Positions 1-6,369 of a DNA stretch of 39,347 nt are shown piece by piece. Within the stretch, counting starts at the first letter, position 1, and each line of letters starts with the position of its first letter. The DNA lies in NCBI GenBank assembly GCA_041748175.1, contig JBGTDU010000095.1, forward strand, positions 1 to 39,347. Reading direction: 5' to 3'. Below the pieces are notes generated by a model. It made no database searches. It saw only the letters and a list, made by a program, of their open reading frames with translations, and had not been told where the DNA came from. Both the position numbers and the translations under genes were made by a program. The DNA is from JAHEJB01 sp041748175. GTDB lineage: Bacteria; Bacteroidota; Rhodothermia; Rhodothermales; Rubricoccaceae.

Positions 1-306
1 GCCGGCAAGCCACATGAAGGGGATCTGCTCGCGCAGAGCCTTGGCGATTTGACGCGCCGAGTAGATCCGTTGCGAGTAGGCATAGATGACCACCTTCAGC
101 AGCATCTTCGGATGAAAGGCGCTCGCGCCGCCGCCCTTGTAAGTCGCCACGATCGGCGTCACATCCATCCGATCAATGGCATGACTCACCAGACGAACCA
201 GGTGATCGGGCGCGATCAACTCGTCGAGCGACGGTGGCAGAAAAGTCGGCTGATGGGGCTGGTACTCCTTGAAGGTGACCTTGCCCGAGGATCCAAGAGT
301 TTGCAT
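1..306 (-). CDS. IS1182-family transposase, N-terminal part (cut by window edge)
   Basis: The reading frame starts at the ATG at 306 and runs off the left edge after 102 codons. The peptide has the N-terminal hallmark of IS1182-type DDE transposases (DUF772 region): PTFLPPSLDELIAPDHLVR, then FHPKMLLKVVIYAYSQ and SARQIAKALREQIPFMWLAG. The catalytic DDE core would lie outside the window, so I cannot tell whether the element is intact. The start of the frame lies 118 bp beyond the stop of the preT-like gene, so the insertion sits just downstream of that gene. The interval 307-424 should contain the IS end. It holds an imperfect inverted repeat (around 377-401, CCCCGGTT / AACCCGGG), but without the other end I cannot fix the terminal repeat or target duplication. 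Family assignment comes from remembered sequence patterns. Confidence 0.85.
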   Translation of the reverse strand, partial: MQTLGSSGKVTFKEYQPHQPTFLPPSLDELIAPDHLVRLVSHAIDRMDVTPIVATYKGGGASAFHPKMLLKVVIYAYSQRIYSARQIAKALREQIPFMWLAG

Positions 307-424
307 GGCTAAATTTAACCAAACCAACCCCTTTACATGCACAAAACGCCCACCCAGGCGCGGACTTTTTGGTCAGCCCCGGTTGAAAGCCAACCCGGGT
401 ATTGTGGAAAGGAGTTATGATGCG

Positions 425-1753
425 TCATGACAAAAACTCACAAATCCCAGCCGCTGCGACTTTCCCTTCCTGAACCGCGTCTACAATCTCAGCGCCTTTG
501 CTGATACAGTCGCCTCCTGCGAAGACGCCCAGCGCTCCTGTTGCTCCGGTTAGCGGATCGACTTGAAGGCGACCATTCTCGACGAGCAGGCCATCGACAT
601 TTGCCACGACGTCAAGGATGGGTGTCTGCCCGAGCGCCTTGATCGCCATGTCGCAGTCGAGAACGAACGTGCTGCCTTCGATGGCTTCGAGCGCCGACGA
701 GCGACCGTCGTCATTCCGCTGAACCCGCTGAAGTTCCAGACCAACAAGTCGGCCATCCTCCTCGACAAATCGGAGCGGTTGCGCTTGCCAGAGAAACTTG
801 ACGGCGTCGGACTTCGCTAGCTCGTACTCGTACGTGAACGCGGACATGTCATCGGAAGTACGCCTGTAAACAATGGTCACTTTCTCGGCACCGAGGCGCA
901 CGGCCTCCGTCGCCACGTCAACAGCCGTATTGCCGGCCCCGATCACGACCACCTCGCGACCGACGCGACACTCCGAAAGCGGACCCGTGTGCGTTTGAAG
1001 GATGAAATCGAGAGCCTCCCAGACGCCGTCGGCATCCTCGCCTTCGATATCTAGCCGGGCGGTCTCACCGAGCCCGACACCGACAAAGACGGCGTCGTAG
1101 TCGCGAAGAAGGGTGTCCAACATCGCGCCATCAACCGGCGAGTTGTAGCGGATATCGATGCCCATATCGAGGATTGGCTGCACTTCCGCCAAGGCGAACT
1201 CGGTCGTGATTTTGTATGCCGCGATTCCCAATGTATTGAGTCCGCCGGGCACGTCCCGCGCCTCGAAAACCGTGACGGCGTGGCCATGCTTCCGTAACTC
1301 GTGCGCGCATGTGAGCCCTGCCGGACCCGAGCCGATTACCGCGACGCGTTTGCCGGTGTCCGGGCCGGGTTCGAAAAACCGAAGATCGTGGGCCAGCGCG
1401 TGGTCGGTGGCAAATCGCTGAAGTCGTCCAATCTGGACCGGCTCTTTCAACAGCGTTCGATCCACGCAAGCGCCTTCGCAGAGCACCTCGGTGGGGCATG
1501 CGCGGGCACATGAGCCACCGAAGATATTCTCGGAAAAGATGGTTTCCGCAGCGCCTTGGGGATTGTCGTGCAGGATTTGGCGGATGAAGCGCGGCACGTC
1601 GATGTGCGTCGGGCAAGCGCGCATGCACGGCGCGTCGTAACAGAACAGGCACCGCGACGCCTCGACGACCGCTTCATCGCGGTCGAATGCTGGATGCAAA
1701 TCCGCGAAGTTCTCCGCGAGTTGCTCGGGGCTGAGTCGGGTTTTTTCCGTCAT
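425..1753 (-). CDS. preT: NAD(P)-dependent dihydropyrimidine dehydrogenase subunit PreT-like (GltD-type)
   Basis: The protein (442 aa) resembles the FAD/Fe-S subunit of bacterial dihydropyrimidine dehydrogenase, which reduces uracil or thymine with the catalytic subunit PreA; it is also related to the glutamate synthase small subunit. An N-terminal 4Fe-4S region has Cys at about 35, 38, 43 and 47 (CLFCYDAPCMRACP) and a second set in GGSCARACPTEVLCEGAC. A dinucleotide fold for FAD follows (GSGPAG, about 141-146), then one for NAD(P)H (GAGNTAV, about 272-278). The frame is open 19 codons further upstream to 1810, but MTEKTRLSPEQLAENFADLHP matches the usual family start, so I chose the ATG at 1753. 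No preA is visible; it may lie beyond the IS at the left edge or elsewhere. The genes mmsA and dihydropyrimidinase on the same strand support a pyrimidine-catabolism role over glutamate synthesis. Confidence 0.8.
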   Translation of the reverse strand: MTEKTRLSPEQLAENFADLHPAFDRDEAVVEASRCLFCYDAPCMRACPTHIDVPRFIRQILHDNPQGAAETIFSENIFGGSCARACPTEVLCEGACVDRTLLKEPVQIGRLQRFATDHALAHDLRFFEPGPDTGKRVAVIGSGPAGLTCAHELRKHGHAVTVFEARDVPGGLNTLGIAAYKITTEFALAEVQPILDMGIDIRYNSPVDGAMLDTLLRDYDAVFVGVGLGETARLDIEGEDADGVWEALDFILQTHTGPLSECRVGREVVVIGAGNTAVDVATEAVRLGAEKVTIVYRRTSDDMSAFTYEYELAKSDAVKFLWQAQPLRFVEEDGRLVGLELQRVQRNDDGRSSALEAIEGSTFVLDCDMAIKALGQTPILDVVANVDGLLVENGRLQVDPLTGATGALGVFAGGDCISKGAEIVDAVQEGKVAAAGICEFLS

Positions 1754-1835
1754 GTCAATGACTGCATGGACGAGCGGCTTGGGATGGTCGCAAAGCATGG
1801 TTCGTCTCAAGCGGACGGCGACAGCGCTACGCCGT

Positions 1836-1914
1836 TGTCATCCCGGACCCCGATCCGGGATCTCATGGAGTTTACGGCATCCCTTTGAGATCCTGAAACG
1901 ATTTCAGGATGACA
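1836..1914. repeat. Intergenic inverted repeat, TGTCATCC...GGATGACA
   Basis: An imperfect palindromic element lies between mmsA and preT. The outer arms TGTCATCC (1836-1843) and GGATGACA (1907-1914) are perfect complements. Inside are two smaller hairpins: CCCGGA...TCCGGG in the left half and ATCCTGAAA...TTTCAGGAT in the right half. It shares the GTCATCC arm with a second element at 38052-38165. Such REP-like elements are common between genes in several phyla and can act as bidirectional terminators or mRNA stabilisers. There is no U-tract, so intrinsic termination is not certain. Confidence 0.7.
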
Positions 1915-1938
1915 CCAAGGAGGGGCTCCAAGCAAGGC

Positions 1939-3411
1939 TCAACTCATCCAGTTGGAGCGGTGCTGGTCCGACCACTTGGTCGTGATCTTCTTGGCCTTGG
2001 TCCAGAAGTCGATCGCACCCGGCCCGGTGATGTCGCGCCCGCCGAAGTTGCTGTCGTTCCATCCGCCGAATGCAAACGGCTCGCGGGGCACCGGCACGCC
2101 GATGTTCACGCCAATCATCCCGGCGCTCGCTTCGTTGGTGAAGTACTCAGCTATCGCTCCGGACGAAGTATAGATGGCCGCTGCGTTGCCATACGGGTTG
2201 GCGCTTTCAATGGCAATGGCCTCATCCAACGTCTTGCAGCGGATAATCGTGAGCGTAGGACCAAAAATCTCATCACACGAGGCCTCGTGGTCGGGCGTCG
2301 CATGGTCGATGATGCTCGGCCCCAGGAATCGGCCACCTTCCGGCGCACTTTCCGCCACGGCTCCGCGTCCGTCAAGCGTGAGTTTTGCTCCATTGGATTC
2401 CGCTCGGTCGATGTAGCCAGTGATGCGGTCGAAGGCCTCCTCGCTGATGATCGCGCCCAGTTCGCGACCTCCTTGCATCACCGCCATCTTTTCGCGGATG
2501 CGTTCGAGGATGGGATCGACATCGCCGACGGCCAACAGAACGCTTGCGGCCATGCAGCGCTGACCGGCGCAGCCGGTTACGGAGGCCACGACGTTTGTCG
2601 CGGTCATTTCAGGGTCGGCATCGGGAACTACGACGAGGTGGTTTTTCGCGCCACCGAGCGCGCAGACGCTCTTTCCATTCAGCACGCCGCGTTCGTAGAC
2701 GGCCTTCGCCACCCGCGTTGAGCCGACGAAGCCGATGGCGGCGATCCCCGGGTGGTCGCAAATGGCCTCAACGATTTCCCTATCGCCGTGAACGACGGAG
2801 AAGACGCCGTCAGGCAGACCCGACTTCTTGAGCAGCCTGGTAATCTCCATCGCGCTCAGCGGCGTGAGCGGCGAAGGCTTCAGGATGAAGGCATTCCCCA
2901 GCGCAATCGACATCGGGATCATCCACAGCGGCACCATGAACGGGAAGTTGAAAGGCGTGATGCCTGCCACGACGCCGAGCGGCTGCCGAATCGTTTTGCA
3001 CTCAACGCCGCGACTGACCTCCAGCACATCTCCGAGCGCCGTTTGGGGAAGCGACGCCGCGAATTCGATGCACTCGACCGCGCGCGCAATCTCGCCCGCC
3101 GACTCGCCGAGCGTTTTTCCGTTCTCGCGGGTGATGACGTCGGCGAGATGACCTTTCTCTTCTTCCACCATCGCCTTCAGATGATAGAAGACCTGCACGC
3201 GGTCTTTGAGCGGCATTCGCGCCCAGCCGATCTGCGCGGCCTTGGCGGCCTGAACGGCTGCGTCGAGATCTGAGGCGTCAGACAGCGGGACTTCTGCAAT
3301 CACCTCTCCGGTGGCCGGAGCCTCGACGGGCATCGTGCGGGTTGAGAGGCTGGCGCGCTCTTCCCCGCCGATCACGTTGGCGAGGAGTTGTTCGGTTAAG
3401 ATGGCTTCCAT
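1939..3411 (-). CDS. mmsA: CoA-acylating methylmalonate-semialdehyde dehydrogenase
   Basis: This 490-aa aldehyde dehydrogenase converts malonate or methylmalonate semialdehyde to acetyl- or propionyl-CoA, the last step of beta-alanine (from uracil) and valine breakdown. Family marks are the Rossmann/NAD region (GITPFNFPFMVPLW, KPSPLTP, GFVGSTRVA) and the MmsA-type active site GCAGQRCMA with the nucleophilic Cys at 286. Length is normal. The ATG at 3411 has a good Shine-Dalgarno (TTTGAGGAAAA, a few bases upstream) and gives MEAILTEQLLANVIGGEERA. This start is supported independently, because degenerate copies of the same leader and N-terminus occur at 4175-4293, 4872-4996 and 6187-6345, plus a start-less piece at 5689-5742. 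It lies downstream of four toxin-antitoxin operons on the same strand. It plausibly belongs with the dihydropyrimidinase at 6812-8269, from which the toxin-antitoxin block separates it. Confidence 0.93.
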   Translation of the reverse strand: MEAILTEQLLANVIGGEERASLSTRTMPVEAPATGEVIAEVPLSDASDLDAAVQAAKAAQIGWARMPLKDRVQVFYHLKAMVEEEKGHLADVITRENGKTLGESAGEIARAVECIEFAASLPQTALGDVLEVSRGVECKTIRQPLGVVAGITPFNFPFMVPLWMIPMSIALGNAFILKPSPLTPLSAMEITRLLKKSGLPDGVFSVVHGDREIVEAICDHPGIAAIGFVGSTRVAKAVYERGVLNGKSVCALGGAKNHLVVVPDADPEMTATNVVASVTGCAGQRCMAASVLLAVGDVDPILERIREKMAVMQGGRELGAIISEEAFDRITGYIDRAESNGAKLTLDGRGAVAESAPEGGRFLGPSIIDHATPDHEASCDEIFGPTLTIIRCKTLDEAIAIESANPYGNAAAIYTSSGAIAEYFTNEASAGMIGVNIGVPVPREPFAFGGWNDSNFGGRDITGPGAIDFWTKAKKITTKWSDQHRSNWMS

Positions 3412-3458
3412 TGGATTTTCCTCAAATTGTAATCAAATGGTTCTTGCACGAGGACGAT

Positions 3459-3466
3459 CAAAGTTA
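3459..3466 (-). promoter_or_regulatory. Possible Bacteroidota-type -7 box of mmsA
   Basis: On the minus strand, TAACTTTG matches TAnnTTTG, the -7 element of the Bacteroidota primary sigma factor. It lies about 48 bases upstream of the mmsA start. I see no clear TTTG element at the matching -33 distance, so this is a weak, motif-only call that also depends on the phylum guess being right. Confidence 0.25.
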
Positions 3467-3537
3467 GCGGTCATCTGGCGAAGTATGGCAGTTCACCCCA
3501 GATCGCACCGGCCAATGATTCTCCCTTAAACGTCGCG

Positions 3538-3858
3538 TCAACTGGCTTGGCGAAGACGCTCCACCACAAACTGGTTGAGGCTTTTACCCTCCCTCTTGGC
3601 CCCGACGAATACGTCGCGGTGGAGGTCCTTCGGTAGCCGCAGCATCAGCCGCCCCGAGAACGGCTTGTCTGGCTCTTCCTGCCGCTCGTTGCAGAAGGCG
3701 AGGTAGTCCTCTACCGATTCGCGAAAAGCCGCTTCGATTTCTTCCACGGTTCGGCCTTGAAATGTGATCACGTCGCGCGTGTCAAGCACCTCGCCGTGAA
3801 ACAGGCCGGCCTCGTCGTCAAACTCGACGTGCCCGGTGTATCCCTTGTGCGTCAGCAT
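3538..3858 (-). CDS. hicB: HicB-family antitoxin (long form with C-terminal RHH)
   Basis: This 106-aa protein has the degenerate RNase-H-like HicB fold at the N-terminus (MLTHKGYTGHVEFDDEAGLF, then TVEEIEAAFRESVEDYLAF). A ribbon-helix-helix segment follows at the C-terminus (FSGRLMLRLPKDLHRDVF, then SLNQFVVERL). It should neutralise the HicA toxin encoded just upstream and repress the operon by DNA binding. The frame is open to 3888, but the ATG at 3858 starts exactly at the conserved domain and follows the hicA stop (3866) by 7 bases, so I use it. It is the toxin-antitoxin operon nearest mmsA, ending 126 bp before the mmsA start. Confidence 0.88.
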   Translation of the reverse strand: MLTHKGYTGHVEFDDEAGLFHGEVLDTRDVITFQGRTVEEIEAAFRESVEDYLAFCNERQEEPDKPFSGRLMLRLPKDLHRDVFVGAKREGKSLNQFVVERLRQAS

Positions 3859-3865
3859 GGCGTTA

Positions 3866-4126
3866 CTATGGTTGAATTCCCGCTTCACGAAGGAAACGGC
3901 GCACGGATTTCAGCGCGCCTTTGTCGGTTTCGCGGCGGGGGTGAGGTCTATGAAACACGGCGCGGATGCCGCCGAGCGCAAAACGGATGCGGGAGCCACT
4001 GCCTTCTGTGATCTCGGCACCCAGCGCAGCAACCAAGGTCTCAACGGCTGCCCAGGGCACATCGGAGCGAACCGGGTCTTCGAAGACGGCCTTGAGCGTT
4101 TTGCGCTGTTTGCTGTTCACACTCAT
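3866..4126 (-). CDS. hicA: HicA-family mRNA interferase toxin
   Basis: An 86-aa HicA toxin of the HicB-partnered, translation-independent mRNA-cleaving type. The family signature is clear: NSKQRKTLKAVFEDPV, then LVAALGAEITEGSGSRIRF, and RAVFHRPHP followed by TDKGALKSVRRFLREAGI. The His in RAVFHRPHP is the likely catalytic residue. I chose the ATG at 4126 over an in-frame ATG at 4156 because it begins at the family start. The toxin precedes the antitoxin, the usual hicAB order. About 50 bp separate it from mmsA-leader copy A. That gap contains TTGGAA and TATATT spaced 22 bases on the minus strand, a weak promoter candidate. The module looks intact. Confidence 0.88.
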   Translation of the reverse strand: MSVNSKQRKTLKAVFEDPVRSDVPWAAVETLVAALGAEITEGSGSRIRFALGGIRAVFHRPHPRRETDKGALKSVRRFLREAGIQP

Positions 4127-4174
4127 GGTGTCAATATACGACACCACGCACGTCATTCTGTTCCAAGGCGGCGA

Positions 4175-4293
4175 ATGCCACGACCGGCATGGTGCGGGTC
4201 GAGGCGCTGATTCGTTATTCGCCGTCGATGACGTTTGTCAGGAGTTGTTCGGTTGCGATGGCTTCCATGGGATATTCCTCAAGCTGTAATCAA
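4175..4293 (-). repeat. Degenerate copy A of the mmsA leader and first ~33 codons
   Basis: On the minus strand this reproduces the mmsA Shine-Dalgarno region (TTGAGGAA), the ATG (4268) and the N-terminus: MEAIATEQLLTNVIDGE, then a TAA at codon 18, then in frame RISASTRTMPV. Of the 44 bases from the start codon inward, 37 match mmsA, and the untranslated leader is recognisable for about 25 bases upstream. Homology fades near 4175, about 50 bp before hicA. The stop codon shows it no longer encodes an MmsA N-terminus. It lies between the relBE-like operon and the hicAB operon nearest mmsA. Confidence 0.9.
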
Positions 4294-4323
4294 GCGATTC
4301 CAAGGTAGGCATGCCTCGACAGC

Positions 4324-4590
4324 CTATGAAATGATTCGGCCATACTCGGCGTGTGGTCCGATCCAGAACTAGAACACCACACTGTCCCTCTCTAAAGCCA
4401 GCGCTCGGTAGTCTCGACCGACGCGAACCGACCATAGCGGCGGCGACGTGCCAGCCAGTTTCTTGAAGTGGAGCGACGGGTGGCGCGGATCGGCTTCGAG
4501 GAGTCGATGATTCTTGCGACCCAACCGCTGAACCGGCTCCGGAAGCCGTTCGAACCGCCGCCAGAAGCCGGCGGTTGCACGGTGCGTCAT
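4324..4590 (-). pseudogene. RelE/ParE-family toxin, truncated by an internal stop
   Basis: The frame starts at the ATG at 4590, overlapping the stop of its antitoxin gene (ATGA). It encodes MTHRATAGFWRRFERLPEPV, LLEADPRHPSLHFKKLAG and SVRVGRDYRALALERDSVVF, a clear RelE/ParE-type toxin of the RelE superfamily. A TAG at 4369-4371 ends it after 73 codons. Reading on in the same frame gives FWIGPHAEYGRIIS and a second stop at 4324-4326. That is the normal C-terminal strand of the family, whose usual sequence has Trp before FWIG, so the TAG most simply arose from TGG. The lost segment normally forms part of the active-site sheet, so the toxin is probably inactive, though a shortened product cannot be excluded. 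Confidence 0.82.
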
Positions 4591-4787
4591 GGGAGCGGGC
4601 GAACGCGGCCGGCTGCGATGTCTTCTTCAGCTTCACGGATGAGGCCGTCAAGGCGTCCAGCTTCCGCATCGGCTTGAATCTGGCGGTCCCACTCGTCGGC
4701 CTTGTACGCCTCGAACCATTCAGCGAACCGAGCGAGTTCGTCTGGAGAAAGCTCAGAGACGGCGGATTCTAGTTCTTGGACGCTCAT
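4587..4787 (-). CDS. RelB-like antitoxin partner of the RelE/ParE toxin
   Basis: A 66-aa acidic, helical protein (MSVQELESAVSELSPDELAR, then FAEWFEAYKADEWDRQIQAD, ending AEEDIAAGRVRPLP). This matches the short antitoxins normally found before RelE/ParE toxins with a VGRDYRALA motif. The stop overlaps the toxin start by 4 bases (ATGA), so the two are translationally coupled. The frame extends upstream to 4826, but the ATG at 4787 is the family start. Because the toxin is truncated, this antitoxin may be a relic or an anti-addiction remnant. mmsA-leader copy B lies about 120 bp upstream. Confidence 0.78.
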   Translation of the reverse strand: MSVQELESAVSELSPDELARFAEWFEAYKADEWDRQIQADAEAGRLDGLIREAEEDIAAGRVRPLP

Positions 4788-4871
4788 GGTTGCTCGAGTC
4801 GGTATTCGGAAGTCCCCCTCATACATGAAACACGGCGACCAGTTCTCGCAGGCTGCATAACAGGTTTGGCT

Positions 4872-4996
4872 TCAGCCGCCAAACGTGGCGGCACACCGCT
4901 TCGACGAGGCAAAGAAGGCGCTGGCACGTTCTTCCCCACCGATGACGTTGTCGAGGCGTTGTTCGGTTGTGATGGGTTCCATTGGAATAACCTGAG
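4872..4996 (-). repeat. Degenerate copy B of the mmsA leader and first ~22 codons
   Basis: From the ATG at 4982 the minus strand encodes MEPITTEQRLDNVIGGEERA, against MEAILTEQLLANVIGGEERA in the real mmsA. It then diverges into an unrelated tail and stops at 4872. Of the first 44 bases from the start codon, 38 match mmsA. A short purine-rich AGG lies before the ATG. The junction is earlier (about codon 22) than in the other copies. A 7-bp hairpin (GTTTGGC 4864-4870 with GCCAAAC 4878-4884) overlaps the end of the diverged tail. It lies between the mazF-type operon and the relBE-like operon. Confidence 0.88.
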
Positions 4997-5109
4997 ACGA
5001 CGATTCGCTTGCCGCGAAGCGTTCAAGGGGAGTGACCGGTATAGGCTTCCGATTCTCCGAGGCAATGTAAATGTAGCCGTGCTTCGTGATACTCGCTCTG
5101 CCCAAAGAC

Positions 5110-5433
5110 CTACCCTTCAAGCAGCGAGACGACGGCGGCGACCAATACCCGAATCGCGGTGGGAGCGAGGGCGCCTACTTCCTTTGCGATTAAGGAGTCG
5201 TTCGCGGTGAAGAGCTTTCCCGGCCGCGCATAGCTCGTTCGGTCCAGCCCGCCGCTCTCGAAGCTGTCGTCGGTCAACTCCACAGCGCGGTGGTCGGCGT
5301 ACGATTTACTCGTCACCTGCACCAAGACGTGGTCTCCACTGCCCACATCGGCATTCACTACGGCAGGACGCAGCTTCGACGCCGAGAGGTCCGAGAACGG
5401 GAACCGAACCAGAACGACAGCGCCAGGCCTCAT
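5110..5433 (-). CDS. MazF/PemK-type endoribonuclease toxin
   Basis: A 107-aa protein with the MazF/PemK fold: MRPGAVVLVRFPFSDLSASK, LRPAVVNADVGSGDHVLVQV, VTSKSYADHRAVEL, and SYARPGKLFTANDSL. It should cleave mRNA at short single-strand motifs. I chose the ATG at 5433, which overlaps the stop of the upstream antitoxin (ATGA), over an in-frame ATG at 5475 because it is the family start. The C-terminus is complete (RVLVAAVVSLLEG), so the toxin looks intact. Copy B of the mmsA leader begins about 115 bp downstream. Confidence 0.88.
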   Translation of the reverse strand: MRPGAVVLVRFPFSDLSASKLRPAVVNADVGSGDHVLVQVTSKSYADHRAVELTDDSFESGGLDRTSYARPGKLFTANDSLIAKEVGALAPTAIRVLVAAVVSLLEG

Positions 5434-5633
5434 TGGAGGTGCGCCCACGCTTCGTCCTCTTCCTTCCGCTCCCAATCCGGGGCGAGCGCGGGCTGGCTCA
5501 GAAGCGCCGTCTCATTCGAGTCGTTCTCGTCGAGCAGCGTGACGAGGGCGCGATCGCCCGCCTTCAACTCAACTCGTCCAAGAGGCCGAAGGCTCCCGTC
5601 ATTCTCAACGACGGCCTGGAAAGTGCGGGACAT
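5430..5633 (-). CDS. Antitoxin partner of the MazF-type toxin (AF2212/DUF104-like N-terminus)
   Basis: A 67-aa protein. The N-terminus (MSRTFQAVVENDGSLRPLGR, then VELKAGDRALVTL) resembles the small beta-strand domain of AF2212/DUF104-type antitoxins. The C-terminus (ALLSQPALAPDWERKEEDEA, then WAHLQ) is the acidic toxin-binding tail typical of partners of this MazF group. Its stop overlaps the toxin start. The ATG at 5633 follows mmsA-leader copy C (5689-5742) by about 55 bp, which must hold its promoter unless it is read from upstream. Confidence 0.8.
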   Translation of the reverse strand: MSRTFQAVVENDGSLRPLGRVELKAGDRALVTLLDENDSNETALLSQPALAPDWERKEEDEAWAHLQ

Positions 5634-5688
5634 AGCAGTTTAAGTCACGTGTTCGCTTCGAACGCCACACCAGCGAACAGGTTGCCTG

Positions 5689-5742
5689 GCAATCACCTCG
5701 CCGGTGGCCGGGGCCTCGGCGAGACATCCGCTGGAAAGACTG
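5689..5742 (-). repeat. Copy C: fragment of mmsA codons ~21-40, start lost
   Basis: The minus strand carries GAGGCCCCGGCCACCGGCGA and flanking bases, encoding EAPATGEVIA. The core 30 bases (5689-5718) match mmsA 3295-3324 with only two or three changes. The weaker upstream part aligns to codons 21-28 with one codon missing. The start codon and leader are absent; the hicB stop at 5771 lies about 30 bases away, so the 5' part was replaced or deleted. It separates the distal hicAB operon from the mazF-type operon. Confidence 0.8.
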
Positions 5743-5770
5743 CCAACGCAAGCGGCGCTCTATCCGGTCA

Positions 5771-5989
5771 TCAGGCGGCACTGGCAACCTTGACGTACTC
5801 CACATGTGCACTCGGCTCTGGAACAACATCGCCATCTTCACGCATTCCTTCCACATGAAAGGCGATGGCGTCACGGATGAGATTGCGCACCTCGGCCTCA
5901 CTCTCGCCCACGGCGACACACCCGGGCAGATCCGGAACGTAGGCCCCGAAGCTGGTCTCCCCTCGTTCGATGACAACGGCGTACTGCAT
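5771..5989 (-). CDS. hicB: HicB-family antitoxin (short form)
   Basis: A 72-aa HicB domain: MQYAVVIERGETSFGAYVPD, then LPGCVAVGESEAEVRNLIRD and AIAFHVEGMREDGDVVPEP. The pattern YVPDLPGC...G.SE.EV is diagnostic. Unlike the other HicB in this window it has no C-terminal ribbon-helix-helix, so it may bind DNA through another surface or not at all. The start (5989) follows the hicA stop by 2 bases, so the pair is translationally coupled. Confidence 0.9.
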   Translation of the reverse strand: MQYAVVIERGETSFGAYVPDLPGCVAVGESEAEVRNLIRDAIAFHVEGMREDGDVVPEPSAHVEYVKVASAA

Positions 5990-5991
5990 GG

Positions 5992-6177
5992 TTACTTCAA
6001 TCCGGCTTGCTTGAGGATGCTGTTGAGGGTTCCCGGTGGGATGTCGAGACCAAGTTTGCCTGCAACTGTGACTTTGCCCAGTTTGTTCGCGTGTTTGAAC
6101 TGGCGGTGGCTACCCTTCATCCTGACGTGCCGCCGCCCTTCCTTCTCGACCAGTTTGATGACCTCGTGGACTTTCAT
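5992..6177 (-). CDS. hicA: HicA-family mRNA interferase toxin (YcfA-like)
   Basis: A 61-aa compact HicA with a double-stranded-RNA-binding-like fold: MKVHEVIKLVEKEGRRHVRM, KGSHRQFKH with the catalytic His in GSHRQF, and KVTVAGKLGLDIPPGTLNSI followed by LKQAGLK. Length and key residues are normal, so it looks active. It belongs to a different HicA subfamily from the toxin at 3866-4126, which argues that the two hicAB modules arrived separately and did not arise by duplication. Its start lies 9 bases below the end of the copy D reading frame (6187). Confidence 0.92.
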   Translation of the reverse strand: MKVHEVIKLVEKEGRRHVRMKGSHRQFKHANKLGKVTVAGKLGLDIPPGTLNSILKQAGLK

Positions 6178-6186
6178 GCACTCAAG

Positions 6187-6345
6187 TTACTGCAGGGGCT
6201 GGCTTCGAGATGCGGAGAGCGGGACCTCGCCGGTGGCGGGAGCCTGAACCGGAAGCGTCTCCGTGGAGGCGCTCGCTCGTTCTTCTCCTCCGATCACGTT
6301 GGCGAGAAGTTGTTCGGTTAAAATGACTTCCATTCGATATGCCTA
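6187..6345 (-). repeat. Copy D of the mmsA leader and first ~45 codons, still an open 48-codon frame
   Basis: From the ATG at 6333 the minus strand reads MEVILTEQLLANVIGGEERA, then SASTETLPVQAPATGEVPLS, and ends at a TAA at 6187-6189. Of the first 44 bases, 41 match mmsA. Against mmsA it lacks 12 bases (four codons around IAEV), which keeps the frame. It is the best preserved copy, with a start codon, a short AGG upstream and no internal stop. Whether it is translated is unknown. Its stop lies 9 bases before hicA, so translation of this 48-aa peptide could couple to the toxin. Confidence 0.9.
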
Positions 6346-6369
6346 TGTTGGTAGCGGCACACATGTGGG

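Noticed and set aside
1909..2721. Long plus-strand frame antisense to mmsA (270 codons)
   Set aside because: It lies fully opposite a well-supported aldehyde dehydrogenase and has no recognisable protein features; it follows from GC-rich codon use.
4864..4884. Integron attC-like site (GTTTGGC / GCCAAAC) that might explain TA cassettes
   Set aside because: The 7-mers do not fit the GTTRRRY/RYYYAAC cores and the hairpin is not repeated at the other cassette junctions.
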